A stretch of DNA of 64,000 nucleotides from Canna indica (taxonomy: Eukaryota > Streptophyta > Magnoliopsida > Zingiberales > Cannaceae). This document shows positions 43,695-55,818 of this stretch, one piece after another (the first letter of the stretch is position 1; each line of letters starts with the position of its first letter). The translations under genes and the position numbers were made by a program. Location of the stretch: contig CP136897.1 of the NCBI GenBank assembly GCA_034359265.1, positions 31,979,501-32,043,500 of the forward strand. The letters run 5' to 3'. The notes under the pieces are model-generated. The model worked only from the letters and a program-made list of their open reading frames with translations, ran no database searches and had not been told where the DNA came from.

Positions 43695-44062
43695 ATCGTA
43701 CACTTCTGATCGTCGGCTAATAAAGGTGAGCGTCCGAGGGATAGCTCGGGGTCATTTTCTTCGTCTCTTCGCGCGCCTTTTAGCGCCACGTGAAAAGATG
43801 AAATCGGACAATAATGCACGAAGTTACGCCCGTTTTAAACGAAAAATAATAATTGAAATGTTATTTTTCTTATTTATTTGCAAATTTTAATTTTTCGAGT
43901 CGGTTGGTCGATCGAGCCGGCCGAAGAGGTTGCGGCGGGCCCCGCGCGGGCGATCGACAGCCAAATCTTATGTCGACGACGTCGTCCGTCCTTAACGTTT
44001 GGTTAGAAAGATTGGTAAAAACAATGATCTCGTCGTGCAATCAAATAGGTAGTAAAAAAAAA

Positions 44063-44179
44063 GGTGCAACACGAGGACTTCCGAAGGGGTCACCCATCCT
44101 AGTACCACTCTCGCGCAAGCACGCTTAACTTCGGAGTTCTGATGGGATCCGGTGCGTTAGTGCTAGTATGATCGCACCC
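44063..44179 (-). rRNA. 5S rRNA gene, copy 94 (B97 set)
   Basis: Gene exactly B97, while its 3' spacer is of the F type; exchange between unit types near the gene is likely. Confidence 0.97.
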
Positions 44180-44548
44180 GTCATGCACTTCTGATCGTCG
44201 GCTAATAAGGGTGAGCCTCCGAGGGACAACTCGGGGTCATTTTTCTTCGTCTCTTCGCGCGCGTTTCAGCGCCACGTGAAAAGCTGGAATCGGACAATAA
44301 TGCACGGAGTTACGCCCGTTTTAAACGAAAAATAATAATTGTAATGTCATTTTTCTTATTTATTTACAAATTTTAATTTTTTGGGTCGGTTGGTCGATCA
44401 AGCCGGCTGTACAGGTTGCGGCGGGCCCCGCGCGGGCGATCGACAGCCAAATTTTATGGCGACGACGTCGTCCGTCCTTAACGTTTGGTTAGAAAGATTG
44501 GTAAAAAAAATGATCTCGTCGAGCAATCAAATAGGTAGTAAAAAAAAA

Positions 44549-44665
44549 GGTGCAACACGAGGACTTCCGAAGGGGTCACCCATCCTAGTACCACTCTCGC
44601 GCAAGCACGCTTAACTTCGGAGTTCTAATGGGATCCGGTGCGTTAGTGCTAGTATGATCGCACCC
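44549..44665 (-). rRNA. 5S rRNA gene, copy 95 (B97 + nt39)
   Basis: B97 plus nt39 C>T. The unit to its left is 486 bp because of an extra T in the spacer. Confidence 0.97.
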
Positions 44666-45033
44666 GTCATGCACTTCTGATCGTCGGCTAATAAGGGTGA
44701 GCGTCCGAGGGACAACTCGGGGTCATTTTCTTCGTCTCTTCGCGCGCGTTTCAGCGCCACGTGAAAAGCTGGAATTGGACAATAATGCACGGAGTTACGC
44801 CCGTTTTAAACGAAAAATAATAATTGAAATGTCATTTTTCTTATTTATTTACAAATTTTAATTTTTCGGGTCAGTTGGTCGATCGAGCCGGCCGTAGAGG
44901 TTGCGGCGGGCCCCGCACGGGCTATCGACAGCCAAATTTTATGGCGACGACGTCGTCCGTCCTTAACGTTTGGTTAGAAAGATTGGTAAAAAAAATGATC
45001 TCGTCGTGCAATCAAATAGGTAGTAAAAAAAAA

Positions 45034-45150
45034 GGTGCAACACGAGGACTTCCGAAGGGGTCACCCATCCTAGTACCACTCTCGCGCAAGCACGCTTAAC
45101 TTCGGAGTTCTGATGGGATCCGGTGCGTTAGTGCTAGTATGATCGCACCC
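45034..45150 (-). rRNA. 5S rRNA gene, copy 96 (B97 set)
   Basis: Exactly B97; first unit of the second 2,914-bp repeat. Confidence 0.97.
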
Positions 45151-45521
45151 GTCATGCACTTCTGATCGTCGGCTAATAAGGGTGAGCCTCCGAGGGACAA
45201 CTCGGGGTCATTTTCTTCGTCTCTTCGCGCGCGTTTCAGCGCCACGTGAAAAGCTGGAATTGGACAATAATGCACGGAGTTACGCCCGTTTTAAACGAAA
45301 AATAATAATTGAAATGTCATTTTTCTTATTTATTTACAAAATTTAATTTTTTGGGTCGGTTGGTCGATCGAGCCGGCCGTAGAGGTTGCGATGGGCCCCA
45401 CGCGGGCGACGGACAGCCAAATTTTATGGCAACGACGTCGTCCGTCCTTAACGATTGGTTAGAAAGATTGGTAGTAAAAAAAATGATCTCGTCGTGCAAT
45501 CAAATAGGTAGTAAAAAAATC

Positions 45522-45638
45522 GGTGCAACACAAGGACTTCCCAGGGGGTCACCCATCCTAGTACTACTCTCGATCAAGCACGCTTAAGTTCGAAGTTCTG
45601 ATGGGATCCGGTGCGTTAGTGCTGGTATGATCGCACCC
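45522..45638 (-). rRNA. 5S rRNA gene, copy 97 (D set without nt41)
   Basis: Same gene as at 42608. Confidence 0.97.
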
Positions 45639-46006
45639 GTCATGCAATTCTGATCGTCGGCTAATAAGGGTCAGCGTCCGAGGGACAGCTCGGGGTCATT
45701 TTCTTCGTCTCTTCGCGCGCCTTTCAGCGCCACGTGAAAAGCTAAAATCGAACAATAATGCACGGAGTTACGCCCGTTTTAAACGAAAAATAATAATTGA
45801 AATGTTATTTTTCTTATTTATTTACAAATTTTAATTTTTCGGGTCGGTTGGTCGATCGAGCCGGCCGTAGAGGTTGCGGCGGGCCCCGCGCGGGCGATCG
45901 ACAGCCAAATTTTATGTCGACAACGTCGTCCGTCCTTAACGTTTGGTTAGAAAGATTGGTAAAAAAAATGATCTCGTCGTGCAATCAAATAGGTAGTAAA
46001 AAAAAA

Positions 46007-46123
46007 GGTGCAACACGAGGACTTCCCAGGGGGTCACCCTTCCTAGTACGACTGTCGCCCAAGCACGCTTAACTTCGGAGTTCTGATGGGATCCGGTGCG
46101 TTAGTGCTGGTATGATCGCACCC
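46007..46123 (-). rRNA. 5S rRNA gene, copy 98 (E set)
   Basis: Exactly the E set. Confidence 0.97.
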
Positions 46124-46491
46124 GTCGTGCACTTCTGATCGTCGGCTAATAAGGGTGAGCGTCCGAGGGATAGCTCGGGGTCATTTTCTTCATCTCTTCG
46201 CGCTCCTTTTAGCGCCACGTGAAAAGATGAAATCGGACAATAATGCACGAAGTTACGCCCGTTTTAAACGAAAAATAATAATTGAAATGTTATTTTTCTT
46301 ATTTATTTACAAATTTTAATTTTTCGAGTCGGTTGGTCGATCGAGCCGGCCGAAGAGGTTGCGGCGGGCCCCGCGCGGGCGATCGACAGCCAAATCTTAT
46401 GTCGACGACGTCGTCCGTCCTTAACGTTTGGTTAGAAAGATTGGTAAAAAAAATGATCTCGTCGTGCAATCAAATAGGTAGTAAAAAAAAA

Positions 46492-46608
46492 AGTGCAACA
46501 CAAGGACTTCCCAGGGGGTCACCCATCCTAGTACTACTCTCGCCCAAGCACGCTTAACTTCGGAGTTATGATGGGATCCGGTGCGTTAGTGCTGGTATGG
46601 TCGCACCC
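46492..46608 (-). rRNA. 5S rRNA gene, copy 99 (F set)
   Basis: Exactly the F set. Confidence 0.97.
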
Positions 46609-46976
46609 ATCGTACACTTCTGATCGTCGGCTAATAAAGGTGAGCGTCCGAGGGATAGCTCGGGGTCATTTTCTTCGTCTCTTCGCGCGCCTTTTAGCGC
46701 CACGTGAAAAGATGAAATCGGACAATAATGCACGAAGTTACGCCCGTTTTAAACGAAAAATAATAATTGAAATGTTATTTTTCTTATTTATTTGCAAATT
46801 TTAATTTTTCGAGTCGGTTGGTCGATCGAGCCGGCCGAAGAGGTTGCGGCGGGCCCCGCGCGGGCGATCGACAGCCAAATCTTATGTCGACGACGTCGTC
46901 CGTCCTTAACGTTTGGTTAGAAAGATTGGTAAAAAAAATGATCTCGTCGTGCAATCAAATAGGTAGTAAAAAAAAA

Positions 46977-47093
46977 GGTGCAACACGAGGACTTCCGAAG
47001 GGGTCACCCATCCTAGTACCACTCTCGCGCAAGCACGCTTAACTTCGGAGTTCTGATGGGATCCGGTGCGTTAGTGCTAGTATGATCGCACCC
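46977..47093 (-). rRNA. 5S rRNA gene, copy 100 (B97 set)
   Basis: Exactly B97, with an F-type 3' spacer as at 44063. Confidence 0.97.
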
Positions 47094-47462
47094 GTCATGC
47101 ACTTCTGATCGTCGGCTAATAAGGGTGAGCCTCCGAGGGACAACTCGGGGTCATTTTTCTTCGTCTCTTCGCGCGCGTTTCAGCGCCACGTGAAAAGCTG
47201 GAATCGGACAATAATGCACGGAGTTACGCCCGTTTTAAACGAAAAATAATAATTGAAATGTCATTTTTCTTATTTATTTACAAATTTTAATTTTTTGGGT
47301 CGGTTGGTCGATCAAGCCGGCTGTACAGGTTGCGGCGGGCCCCGCGCGGGCGATCGACAGCCAAATTTTATGGCGACGACGTCGTCCGTCCTTAACGTTT
47401 GGTTAGAAAGATTGGTAAAAAAAATGATCTCGTCGAGCAATCAAATAGGTAGTAAAAAAAAA

Positions 47463-47579
47463 GGTGCAACACGAGGACTTCCGAAGGGGTCACCCATCCT
47501 AGTACCACTCTCGCGCAAGCACGCTTAACTTCGGAGTTCTAATGGGATCCGGTGCGTTAGTGCTAGTATGATCGCACCC
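47463..47579 (-). rRNA. 5S rRNA gene, copy 101 (B97 + nt39)
   Basis: B97 plus nt39 C>T; shares the extra spacer T to its left with the unit at 44549. Confidence 0.97.
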
Positions 47580-47950
47580 GTCATGCACTTCTGATCGTCG
47601 GCTAATAAGGGTGAGCGTCCGAGGGACAACTCGGGGTCATTTTCTTCGTCTCTTCGCGCGCGTTTCAGCGCCACGTGAAAAGCTGGAATTGGACAATAAT
47701 GCACGGAGTTACGCCCGTTTTAAACGAAAAATAATAATTGAAATGTCATTTTTCTTATTTATTTACAAATTTTAATTTTTCGGGTCGGTTGGTCGATCGA
47801 GCCGGCCGTAGAGGTTGCGATGGGCCCCACGCGGGCGACGGACAGCCAAATTTTATGGCGACGACGTCGTCCGTCCTTAACGATTGGTTAGAAAGATTGG
47901 TAGTAAAAAAAATGATCTCGTCGTGCAATCAAATAGGTAGTAAAAAAATC

Positions 47951-48067
47951 GGTGCAACACAAGGACTTCCCAGGGGGTCACCCATCCTAGTACTACTCTC
48001 GATCAAGCACGCTTAAGTTCGAAGTTTTGATGGGATCCGGTGCGTTAGTGCTGGTATGATCGCACCC
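47951..48067 (-). rRNA. 5S rRNA gene, copy 102 (D set)
   Basis: Exactly the D set with nt41 G>A; last D copy in the window. Confidence 0.97.
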
Positions 48068-48434
48068 GTCATGCAATTCTGATCGTCGGCTAATAAGGGT
48101 CAGCGTCCGAGGGACAGCTCGGGGTCATTTTCTTCGTCTCTTCGCGCGCCTTTCAGCGCCACGTGAAAAGCTAAAATCGAACAATAATGCACGGAGTTAC
48201 GCCCGTTTTAAACGAAAAATAATAATTGAAATGTTATTTTTCTTATTTATTTACAAATTTTAATTTTTCGGGTCAGTTGGTCGATCGAGCCGGCCGTAGA
48301 GGTTGCGGCGGGCCCCGCGCGGGCGATCGACAGCCAAGATTTATGGCGATGACGTCGTCCGTCCTTAACGTTTGGTTAGAAAGATTGGTAAAAGAATGAT
48401 CTCGTCGTGCAATCAAATAGGTAGTAAAAAAAAA

Positions 48435-48551
48435 GGTGCAACACGAGGACTTCCCAGGGGGTCACCCTTCCTAGTACGACTGTCGCCCAAGCACGCTTAA
48501 CTTCGGAGTTCTGATGGGATCCGGTGCGTTAGTGCTGGTATGATCGCACCC
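48435..48551 (-). rRNA. 5S rRNA gene, copy 103 (E set)
   Basis: Exactly the E set. The second T-run in its 3' spacer is interrupted and shorter than usual. Confidence 0.96.
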
Positions 48552-48919
48552 GTCGTGCACTTCTGATCGTCGGCTAATAAGGGTGAGCGTCCGAGGGATA
48601 GCTCGGGGTCATTTTCTTCATCTCTTCGCGCGCCTTTTAGCGCCACGTGAAAAGATGAAATCGGACAATAATGCACGAAGTTACGCCCATTTTAAACGAA
48701 AAATAATAATTGAAATGTTATTTTTCTAATTTATTTACAAATTTTAATTTTTTGAGTCGGTTGGTCGATCGAGCCGGCCGAAGAGGTTGCGGCGGGCCCC
48801 GCGCGGGCGATCGACAGCCAAATCTTATGTCGACGACGTCGTCCGTCCTTAACGTTTGGTTAGAAAGATTGGTAAAAAAAATGATCTCGTCGTGCAATCA
48901 AATAGGTAGTAAAAAAAAA

Positions 48920-49036
48920 AGTGCAACACGAGGACTTCCGAGGGGGTCACCCATCCTAGTACTACTCTCGCCCAAGCACGCTTAACTTCGGAGTTTTGAT
49001 GGGATCCGGTGCGTTAGTGCTGGTATGATCGCACCC
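48920..49036 (-). rRNA. 5S rRNA gene, copy 104 (H set)
   Basis: Exactly the H set: nt117 C>T, nt97 G>C, nt41 G>A. Recurs at 54733 and, with one more change, at 57157. Confidence 0.97.
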
Positions 49037-49404
49037 ATCGTGCACTTCTGATCGTCGGCTAATAAAGGTGAGCGTCCGAGGGATAGCTCGGGGTCATTTT
49101 CTTCGTCTCTTCGCGCGCCTTTTAGCGCCACGTGAAAAGATGAAATCGGACAATAATGCACGAAATTACGCCCGTTTTAACCGAAAAATAATAATTGAAA
49201 TGTTATTTTAATAATTTATTTACAAATTTTAATTTTTCGAGTCGGTTGGTCGATCGAGCCGGCCGAAGTGGTTGCGGCGGGCCCCGCGCGGGCGATCGAG
49301 AGCCAAATTTTATGTCGACGACGTCGTCCGTCCTTAACGTTTGGTTAGAAAGATTGGTAAAAAAAATGATCTCATCGTGCAATCAAATAGGTAGTAAAAA
49401 AAGA

Positions 49405-49521
49405 GGTGCAACACGAGGACTTCCCAGGGGGTCACCCATCCTAGTACTACTCTCGCCCAAGAACGCTTAACTTCGGAGTTCTGATAAGATCCGGTGCGTT
49501 AGTGCTGGTATGATCGCACCC
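49405..49521 (-). rRNA. 5S rRNA gene, copy 105
   Basis: Changes: nt60 G>T (box A), 36 C>T, 35 C>T. The terminator run is broken two bases in (TC) before T6. Confidence 0.94.
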
Positions 49522-49889
49522 GTCGTGCACTTCTGATCGTCGGCTAATAAGGGTGAGCGTCCGAGGGATAGCTCGGGGTCATTTTCTTCGTCTCTTCGCG
49601 CGCCTTTTAGCGCCACGTGAAAACATGAAATCGGACAATTATGCACGGAGTTACGCCCGTTTTAAACGAAAAATAATAATTGAAATGTTATTTTTCTTAT
49701 TTATTTAAAAATTTTAATTTTTCGGGTCGGTTGGTCGATCGAGCCAGCCGTAGAGGTTGCCGCGGTCCCCGCGCGGCCGATCGACAGCCAAATCTTATGT
49801 CGACGACGTCGTCCGTCTTTAACGTTTGGTTAGAAAGATTGGTAAAAAAAATGATCTCGTCGTGCAATCAAATAGGTAGTAAAAAAAAA

Positions 49890-50006
49890 GGTGCAACACG
49901 AGGACTTCCCAGGGGGTCACCCATCCTAGTACTACTCTCGCCCAAGCATGCTTAACTTCGGAGTTCTGATGGGATCCGGTGCGTTAGTGCTGGTATGATC
50001 GCACCC
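49890..50006 (-). rRNA. 5S rRNA gene, copy 106
   Basis: Only nt58 G>A (box A) differs; one of the closest copies to the window majority. Confidence 0.97.
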
Positions 50007-50372
50007 ATCGTGCACTTCTGATCGTCGGCTAATAAAGGTGAGCGTCCTAGGGATAGCTCGGGGTCATTTTCTTCGTCTCTTCGCGCGCCTTTTAGCGCCA
50101 CGTGAAAAGATGAAATCGGACAATAATGCACGAAATTACGCCCGTTTTAAACGAAAAATAATAATTGAAATGTTATTTTTCTTATTTATTTACAAATTTT
50201 AATTTTTCGGGTCGGTTGTCGATCGAGCCGGCCGTAGAGGTTGCGGCGGGCCCCGCGCGGGCGATCGAGAGCCAAATTTTATGTCGACGACGTCGTCCGT
50301 CCTTAACGTTTGGTTAGAAAGATTGGTAAAAAAAATGATCTCGTCGTGCAATCAAATAGGTAGTAAAAAAAA

Positions 50373-50489
50373 GGTGCAACACGAGGACTTCCCAGGGGGT
50401 CACCCTTCCTAGTACTACTGTCGCCCAAGCACGCTTAACTTCGGAGTTCTGATGGGATCCGGTGCGTTAGTTCTGGTATGATCGCACCC
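50373..50489 (-). rRNA. 5S rRNA gene, copy 107
   Basis: Changes: nt84 T>A, 70 G>C, 18 C>A. Two of the three E changes, without nt74. Confidence 0.96.
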
Positions 50490-50857
50490 GTCGTGCACTT
50501 CTGATCATCGGGTAATAAGGGTGAGCGTCCGAGGGATAGCTCGGGGTCATTTTCTTCGTCTCTTCGCGCGCCTTTTAGCGCCACGTGAAAAGCTGAAATC
50601 GGACAATAATGCACGGAGTTACGCCCGTTTTAAACGAAAAATAATAATTGAAATGTTATTTTTCTTATTTATTTACAAATTTTAATTTTTCGGGTCGGTT
50701 GGTCGATAGAGCCGGCCGTAGAGGTTGCGGCGGCCCCGCGCGGGCGATCGACAGCCAAATTTTTTGTCGACGACGTCATTCGTCCTTAACGTTTGGTTAG
50801 AAAGATTGGTATAAAAAATGATCTCGTCGTGCAATGAAATAAGTAGTAAAAAAAAAA

Positions 50858-50974
50858 GGTGCAACACGAGGACTTCCCAGGGGGTCACCCATCCTTGTAC
50901 TACTCTCGCCCAAGCACGCTTAACTTCGGAGTTCTGATGGGATCCGGTGCGTTAGTGCTGGTATGATCGCACCC
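50858..50974 (-). rRNA. 5S rRNA gene, copy 108
   Basis: Only nt79 T>A differs, just outside box C. Confidence 0.97.
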
Positions 50975-51342
50975 GTCGTGCACTTCTGATCATCGGCTAA
51001 TAAGGGTGAGCGTCCGAGGGATAGCTCGGGGTCATTTTCTTCGTCTCTTCGCGCGCCTTTTAGCGCCACGTGAAAAGCTGAAATCGGACAATAATGCACG
51101 GAGTTACGCTCGTTTTAAACGAAAAATAATAATTGAAATGTTATTTTTCTTATTTATTTACAAATTTTAATTTTTCGGGTCGGTTGGTCGATAGAGCCGG
51201 CCGTAGAGGTTGTGGCGGCCCCGCGCGGGCGATCGACAGCCAAATTTTTTGTCGACGACGTCATTCGTCCTTAACGTTTGGTTAGAAAGATTGGTAAAAA
51301 AAATGATCTCGTCGTGCAATGAAATAAGTAGTAAAAAAAAAA

Positions 51343-51459
51343 GGTGCAACACGAGGACTTCCCAGGGGGTCACCCACCCTAGTACTACTCGCGCCCAAGC
51401 ACGCTTAACTTCGGAGTTCTGATGGGATCCGGTGCGTTAGTGCTGGTATGATCGCACCC
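51343..51459 (-). rRNA. 5S rRNA gene, copy 109
   Basis: Changes: nt83 A>G (box C), nt69 A>C (IE). Its upstream spacer carries the odd 'taactgtgagc' near -28, so the TATA-like element is kept but its flank differs. Confidence 0.96.
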
Positions 51460-51825
51460 GTCGTGCACTTCTGATCGTCGGCTAATAACTGTGAGCGTCC
51501 GAGGGATAGCACGGGGTCATTTTCTTCGTCTCTTCGCGCCTTTTAGCGCCACGTGAAAAGCTGAAATCGGACAATAATGCACGGAGTTACGCCCGTTTTA
51601 AACGAAAAATAATAATTGAAAAGTTATTTTTCTTATTTATTTAAAAATTTTAATTTTTCGGGTCGGTTGGTCGATCGAGCCGGCCGTAGAGGTTGCGGCG
51701 GGCCCCGCGCGGGCGATCGACAGCCAAATCTTATGTCGACGACGTCGTCCGTCCTTAACGTTTGGTTAGAAAGATTGGTAAAAAAAATGATCTCGTCGTG
51801 CAATCAAATAGGTAGTAAAAAAAAA

Positions 51826-51942
51826 GGTGCAACACGAGGACTTCCCAGGGGGTCACCCATCCTTGTACTACTCTCGCCCAAGCACGCTTAACTTCGGAGT
51901 TCTGATGGGATCCGGTGCGTTAGTGCTGGTATGATCGCACCC
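51826..51942 (-). rRNA. 5S rRNA gene, copy 110
   Basis: Only nt79 T>A, as in copy 108. Confidence 0.97.
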
Positions 51943-52310
51943 GTCGTGCACTTCTGATCATCGGCTAATAAGGGTGAGCGTCCGAGGGATAGCTCGGGGT
52001 CATTTTCTTCGTCTCTTCGCGCGCCTTTTAGCGCCACGTGAAAAGCTGAAAACGGACAATAATGCACGGAGTTACGCTCGTTTTAAACGAAAAATAATAA
52101 TTGAAATGTTATTTTTCTTATTTATTTACAAATTTTAATTTTTCGGGTCGGTTGGTCGATAGAGCCGGCCGTAGAGGTTGTGGCGGCCCCGCGCGGGCGA
52201 TCGACAGCCAAATTTTTTGTCGACGACGTCATTCGTCCTTAACGTTTGGTTAGAAAGATTGGTAAAAAAAATGATCTCGTCGTGCAATGAAATAAGTAGT
52301 AAAAAAAAAA

Positions 52311-52427
52311 GGTGCAACACGAGGACTTCCCAGGGGGTCACCCACCCTAGTACTACTCGCGCCCAAGCACGCTTAACTTTGGAGTTCTGATGGGATCCGG
52401 TGCGTTAGTGCTGGTATGATCGCACCC
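52311..52427 (-). rRNA. 5S rRNA gene, copy 111
   Basis: As copy 109 (nt83 A>G, nt69 A>C) plus nt48 G>A. Confidence 0.96.
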
Positions 52428-52791
52428 GTCGTGCACTTCTGATCGTCGGCTAATAACTGTGAGCGTCCGAGGGATAGCACGGGGTCATTTTCTTCGTCTC
52501 TTCGCGCCTTTTAGCGCCACGTGAAAAGATGAAATCGGACAATAATGCACGAAGTTACGCCCGTTTTAAACGAAAAATAATAATTGAAATGTTATTTTTC
52601 TTATTTATTTACAAATTTTAATTTTTCGGGTCGGTTGGTCGATTGAGCCGGCCGTAGAGGTTGCGGCGGGCCCCGCGCGGGCGATCGACAGCCAAATTTT
52701 ATGTCGACGACGTCGTCCGACCTTAATGTTTGGTTAGAAAGATTGGTAAAAAAATGATCTCGTCGTGCAATCAAATAGGTAGTAAAAAAAA

Positions 52792-52908
52792 GGTGCAACA
52801 CGAGGACTTCCCAGAGGGTCACCCATCCATGTACTACTCTCGCCCAAGCATGCTTAACTTCGGAGTTCTGATGGGATCCGGTGCGTTAGTGCTGGAATGA
52901 TCGCACCC
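52792..52908 (-). rRNA. 5S rRNA gene, copy 112
   Basis: Changes: nt94 C>T, 80 A>T, 79 T>A, 58 G>A, 13 A>T. Relative of the copies at 56186 and 59094. Confidence 0.95.
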
Positions 52909-53276
52909 GTCATGCACTTCTGATCGTCGGCTAATAAGGGTGAGCGTCCGAGGGATAGCTCGGGGTCATTTTCTTCGTCTCTTCGCGCGCCTTTTAGCGC
53001 CACGTGAAAAGTTGAAATCGGACAATAATGCACCAAATTACGCCCGTTTTAAACGAAAAATAATAATTGAAATGTTATTTTTCTTATTTATTTACAAATT
53101 TTAATTTTTCGGGTCGGTTGGTCGATCGAGCCGGCCGTAGAGGTTGCGGCGGGCCCCGCGCGGGCGATCGACAGCCAAATTTTATGTCGACGACGTCGTC
53201 CGTCCTTAACGTTTGGTTAGAAAGATTGGTAAAAAAAATGATCTCGTCGTGCAATCAAATAGGTAGTAAAAAAAAA

Positions 53277-53393
53277 GGTGCGACACGAGGACTTCCCAGG
53301 GGGTCACCCTCCCTAGTACTACTGTCGCCCAAGCACGCTTAACTTCGGAGTTCTGATGGGATCCGGTGCGTTAGTGCTGGTATGATCGCACCC
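53277..53393 (-). rRNA. 5S rRNA gene, copy 113
   Basis: Changes: nt112 T>C, 84 T>A, 83 A>G, 70 G>C. Confidence 0.95.
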
Positions 53394-53762
53394 ATCGTGC
53401 ACTTCTAATCGTCGGCAAATAAGGGTGAGCGTCCGAGGGATAGCTCGGTGTCATTTTCTTCATCTCTTCGCGCGCCTTTTAGCGCCACGTGAAAAGATGA
53501 AATCGGACAATAATGCACGAAGTTACGCCCGTTTTAAATGAAAAATAATAATTGAAATGTTATTTTTCTTATTTATTTACAAATTTTAATTTTTCGAGTC
53601 GGTTGGTCGATCGAGCCGGCCGAAGAGGTTGCGGCGGGCCCCGCGCGGGCGATCGAGAGCCAAATTTTATGTCGACGACGTCGTTCGTCCTTAACATTTG
53701 GTTAGAAAGATTGGTAAAAAAAATGATCTCATCGTGCAATCAAATAGGTAGTAAAAAAAAAA

Positions 53763-53879
53763 GGTGCAACACGAGGACTTCCCAGGCGGTCACCCATACT
53801 AGTACTACTCTCGCCCAAGCACGCTTAACTTCGGAGTTCTGATGGGATCCGGTGCGTTAGTGCTGGTATGATCGCACAC
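53763..53879 (-). rRNA. 5S rRNA gene, copy 114
   Basis: Changes: nt93 C>G, 82 G>T, 2 G>T. Confidence 0.96.
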
Positions 53880-54247
53880 ATCGTGCACTTCTGATCGTCG
53901 GCTAATAAGGGTGAGCGTCCGAGGGATAGCTCGTGTTCATTTTCTTCGTCTCTTCGCGCGCATTTTAGCGCCACGTGAAAAGCTGAAATCGGACAATAAT
54001 GCACGGAGTTACGCCCGTTTTAAACGAAAAATAATAATTGAAATGTTATTTTTCTTATTTATTTACAAATTTTAATTTTTCGGGTCGGTTGGTCGATCGA
54101 GCCGGCCGTAGAGGTTGCGGCGGGCCCCGCTCGGGCGATCGACAGCCAAATTTTATGTCGACGACGTCGTCCGTCCTTAACGTTTGGTTAGAAAGATTGG
54201 TAAAAAAAATGATCTCGTCGTCCAATCAAATAGGTAGTAAAAAAAAA

Positions 54248-54364
54248 GGTGCAACACGAGGACTTCCCAGGGGGTCACCCTTCCTAGTACGACTGTCGCC
54301 CAAGCACGCTTAACTTCGGAGTTCTGATGGGATCCGGTGCGTTAGTGCTGGTATGATCGCACCC
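54248..54364 (-). rRNA. 5S rRNA gene, copy 115 (E set)
   Basis: Exactly the E set; the 3' spacer also matches the E unit at 37264. Confidence 0.97.
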
Positions 54365-54732
54365 GTCGTGCACTTCTGATCGTCGGCTAATAAGGGTGAG
54401 CGTCCGAGGGATAGCTCGGGGTCATTTTCTTCATCTCTTCGCGCGCCTTTTAGCGCCACGTGAAAAGATGAAATCGGACAATAATGCACGAAGTTACGCC
54501 CGTTTTAAACGAAAAATAATAATTGAAATGTTATTTTTCTTATTTATTTACAAATTTTAATTTTTCGAGTCGGTTGGTCGATCGAGCCGGCCGAAGAGGT
54601 TGCGGCGGGCCCCGCGCGGGCGATCGACAGCCAAATCTTATGTCGACGACGTCGTCCGTCCTTAACGTTTGGTTAGAAAGATTGGTAAAAAAAATGATCT
54701 CGTCGTGCAATCAAATAGGTAGTAAAAAAAAA

Positions 54733-54849
54733 AGTGCAACACGAGGACTTCCGAGGGGGTCACCCATCCTAGTACTACTCTCGCCCAAGCACGCTTAACT
54801 TCGGAGTTTTGATGGGATCCGGTGCGTTAGTGCTGGTATGATCGCACCC
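54733..54849 (-). rRNA. 5S rRNA gene, copy 116 (H set)
   Basis: Exactly the H set; same gene as at 48920. Confidence 0.97.
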
Positions 54850-55217
54850 ATCGTGCACTTCTGATCGTCGGCTAATAAAGGTGAGCGTCCGAGGGATAGC
54901 TCGGGGTCATTTTCTTCGTCTCTTCGCGCGCCTTTTAGCGCCACGTGAAAAGATGAAATCGGACAATAATGCACGAAATTACGCCCGTTTTAACCGAAAA
55001 ATAATAATTGAAATGTTATTTTAATAATTTATTTACAAATTTTAATTTTTCGGGTCGGTTGGTCGATCGAGCCGGCCGTAGAGGTTGCGGCGGGCCCCGC
55101 GCGGGCGATCGAGAGCCAAATTTTATGTCGACGACGTCGTCCGTCCTTAACGTTTGGTTAGAAAGATTGGTAAAAAAAATGATCTCGTCGTGCAATCAAA
55201 TAGGTAGTAAAAAAAAA

Positions 55218-55334
55218 GGTGCAACACGAGGACTTCCCAGGGGGTCACCCTTCATAGTACTACTGTCGCCCAAGCACGCTTAACTGCGGAGTTCTGATGG
55301 GATCCGGTGCGTTAGTACTGGTATGATCGCACCC
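55218..55334 (-). rRNA. 5S rRNA gene, copy 117
   Basis: Changes: nt84 T>A, 81 G>T, 70 G>C, 49 A>C, 18 C>T. The 3' spacer carries 'ttttaataa' in place of the usual 'tttttctta', as at 49195-49215. Confidence 0.95.
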
Positions 55335-55701
55335 ATCGTGCACTTCTGATCGTCGGCTAATAAGGGTGAGCGTCCGAGGGATAGCTCGGGGTCATTTTCT
55401 TCATCTCTTCGCGCGCCTTTTAGCGCCACGTGAAAAGATGAAATCGGACAATAATGCACGAAGTTACGCCCGTTTTAAACGAAAAATAATAATTGAAATG
55501 TTATTTTGCTTATTTATTTACAAATTTTAATTTTTCGAGTCGGTTGGTCGATCGAGCCGGCCGAAGAGGTTGCGGCGGGCCCCGCGCGGGCGATCGAGAG
55601 CCAAATTTTATGTCGACGACGTCGTCCGTCCTTAACGTTTGGTTAGAAAGATTGGTAAAAAAAATAATCTCGTCGTGCAACAAATAGGTAGTAAAAAAAA
55701 A

Positions 55702-55818
55702 GATGCAACACGAGGACTTCCCAGGGGGTCACCCATCCTAGTACTACTCTCGCCCAAGCATGCTTAACTTCGGAGTTCTGATGGGATCCGGTGCGTTAGT
55801 GCTGGTATGATCGCACCC
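55702..55818 (-). rRNA. 5S rRNA gene, copy 118
   Basis: Changes: nt116 C>T and nt58 G>A. The 3' spacer lacks one base (GCAACAAAT) compared with the usual GCAATCAAAT. Confidence 0.96.

Larger units (their letters stand above)
42120..45033. repeat. Six-unit higher-order repeat, first copy (2,914 bp)
   Basis: Units 90-95 in the order B97, D, E, F, B97, B97 with nt39. All six gene starts recur exactly 2,914 bp later. A private extra T in the spacer at about 44233-44245 is also present at the matching place near 47150, so the repeat includes spacers. Confidence 0.93.
45034..47947. repeat. Six-unit higher-order repeat, second copy (2,914 bp)
   Basis: Units 96-101, same type order and spacing as 42120-45033. 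Confidence 0.93.
50858..51825. repeat. Two-unit repeat, first copy (968 bp)
   Basis: Units 108-109 recur as 110-111 at a 968-bp offset; each second unit shares nt83 A>G with nt69 A>C and a two-base shortening in the promoter-side spacer. Confidence 0.88.
51826..52791. repeat. Two-unit repeat, second copy (about 966 bp)
   Basis: Units 110-111, partner of 50858-51825. Confidence 0.88.
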
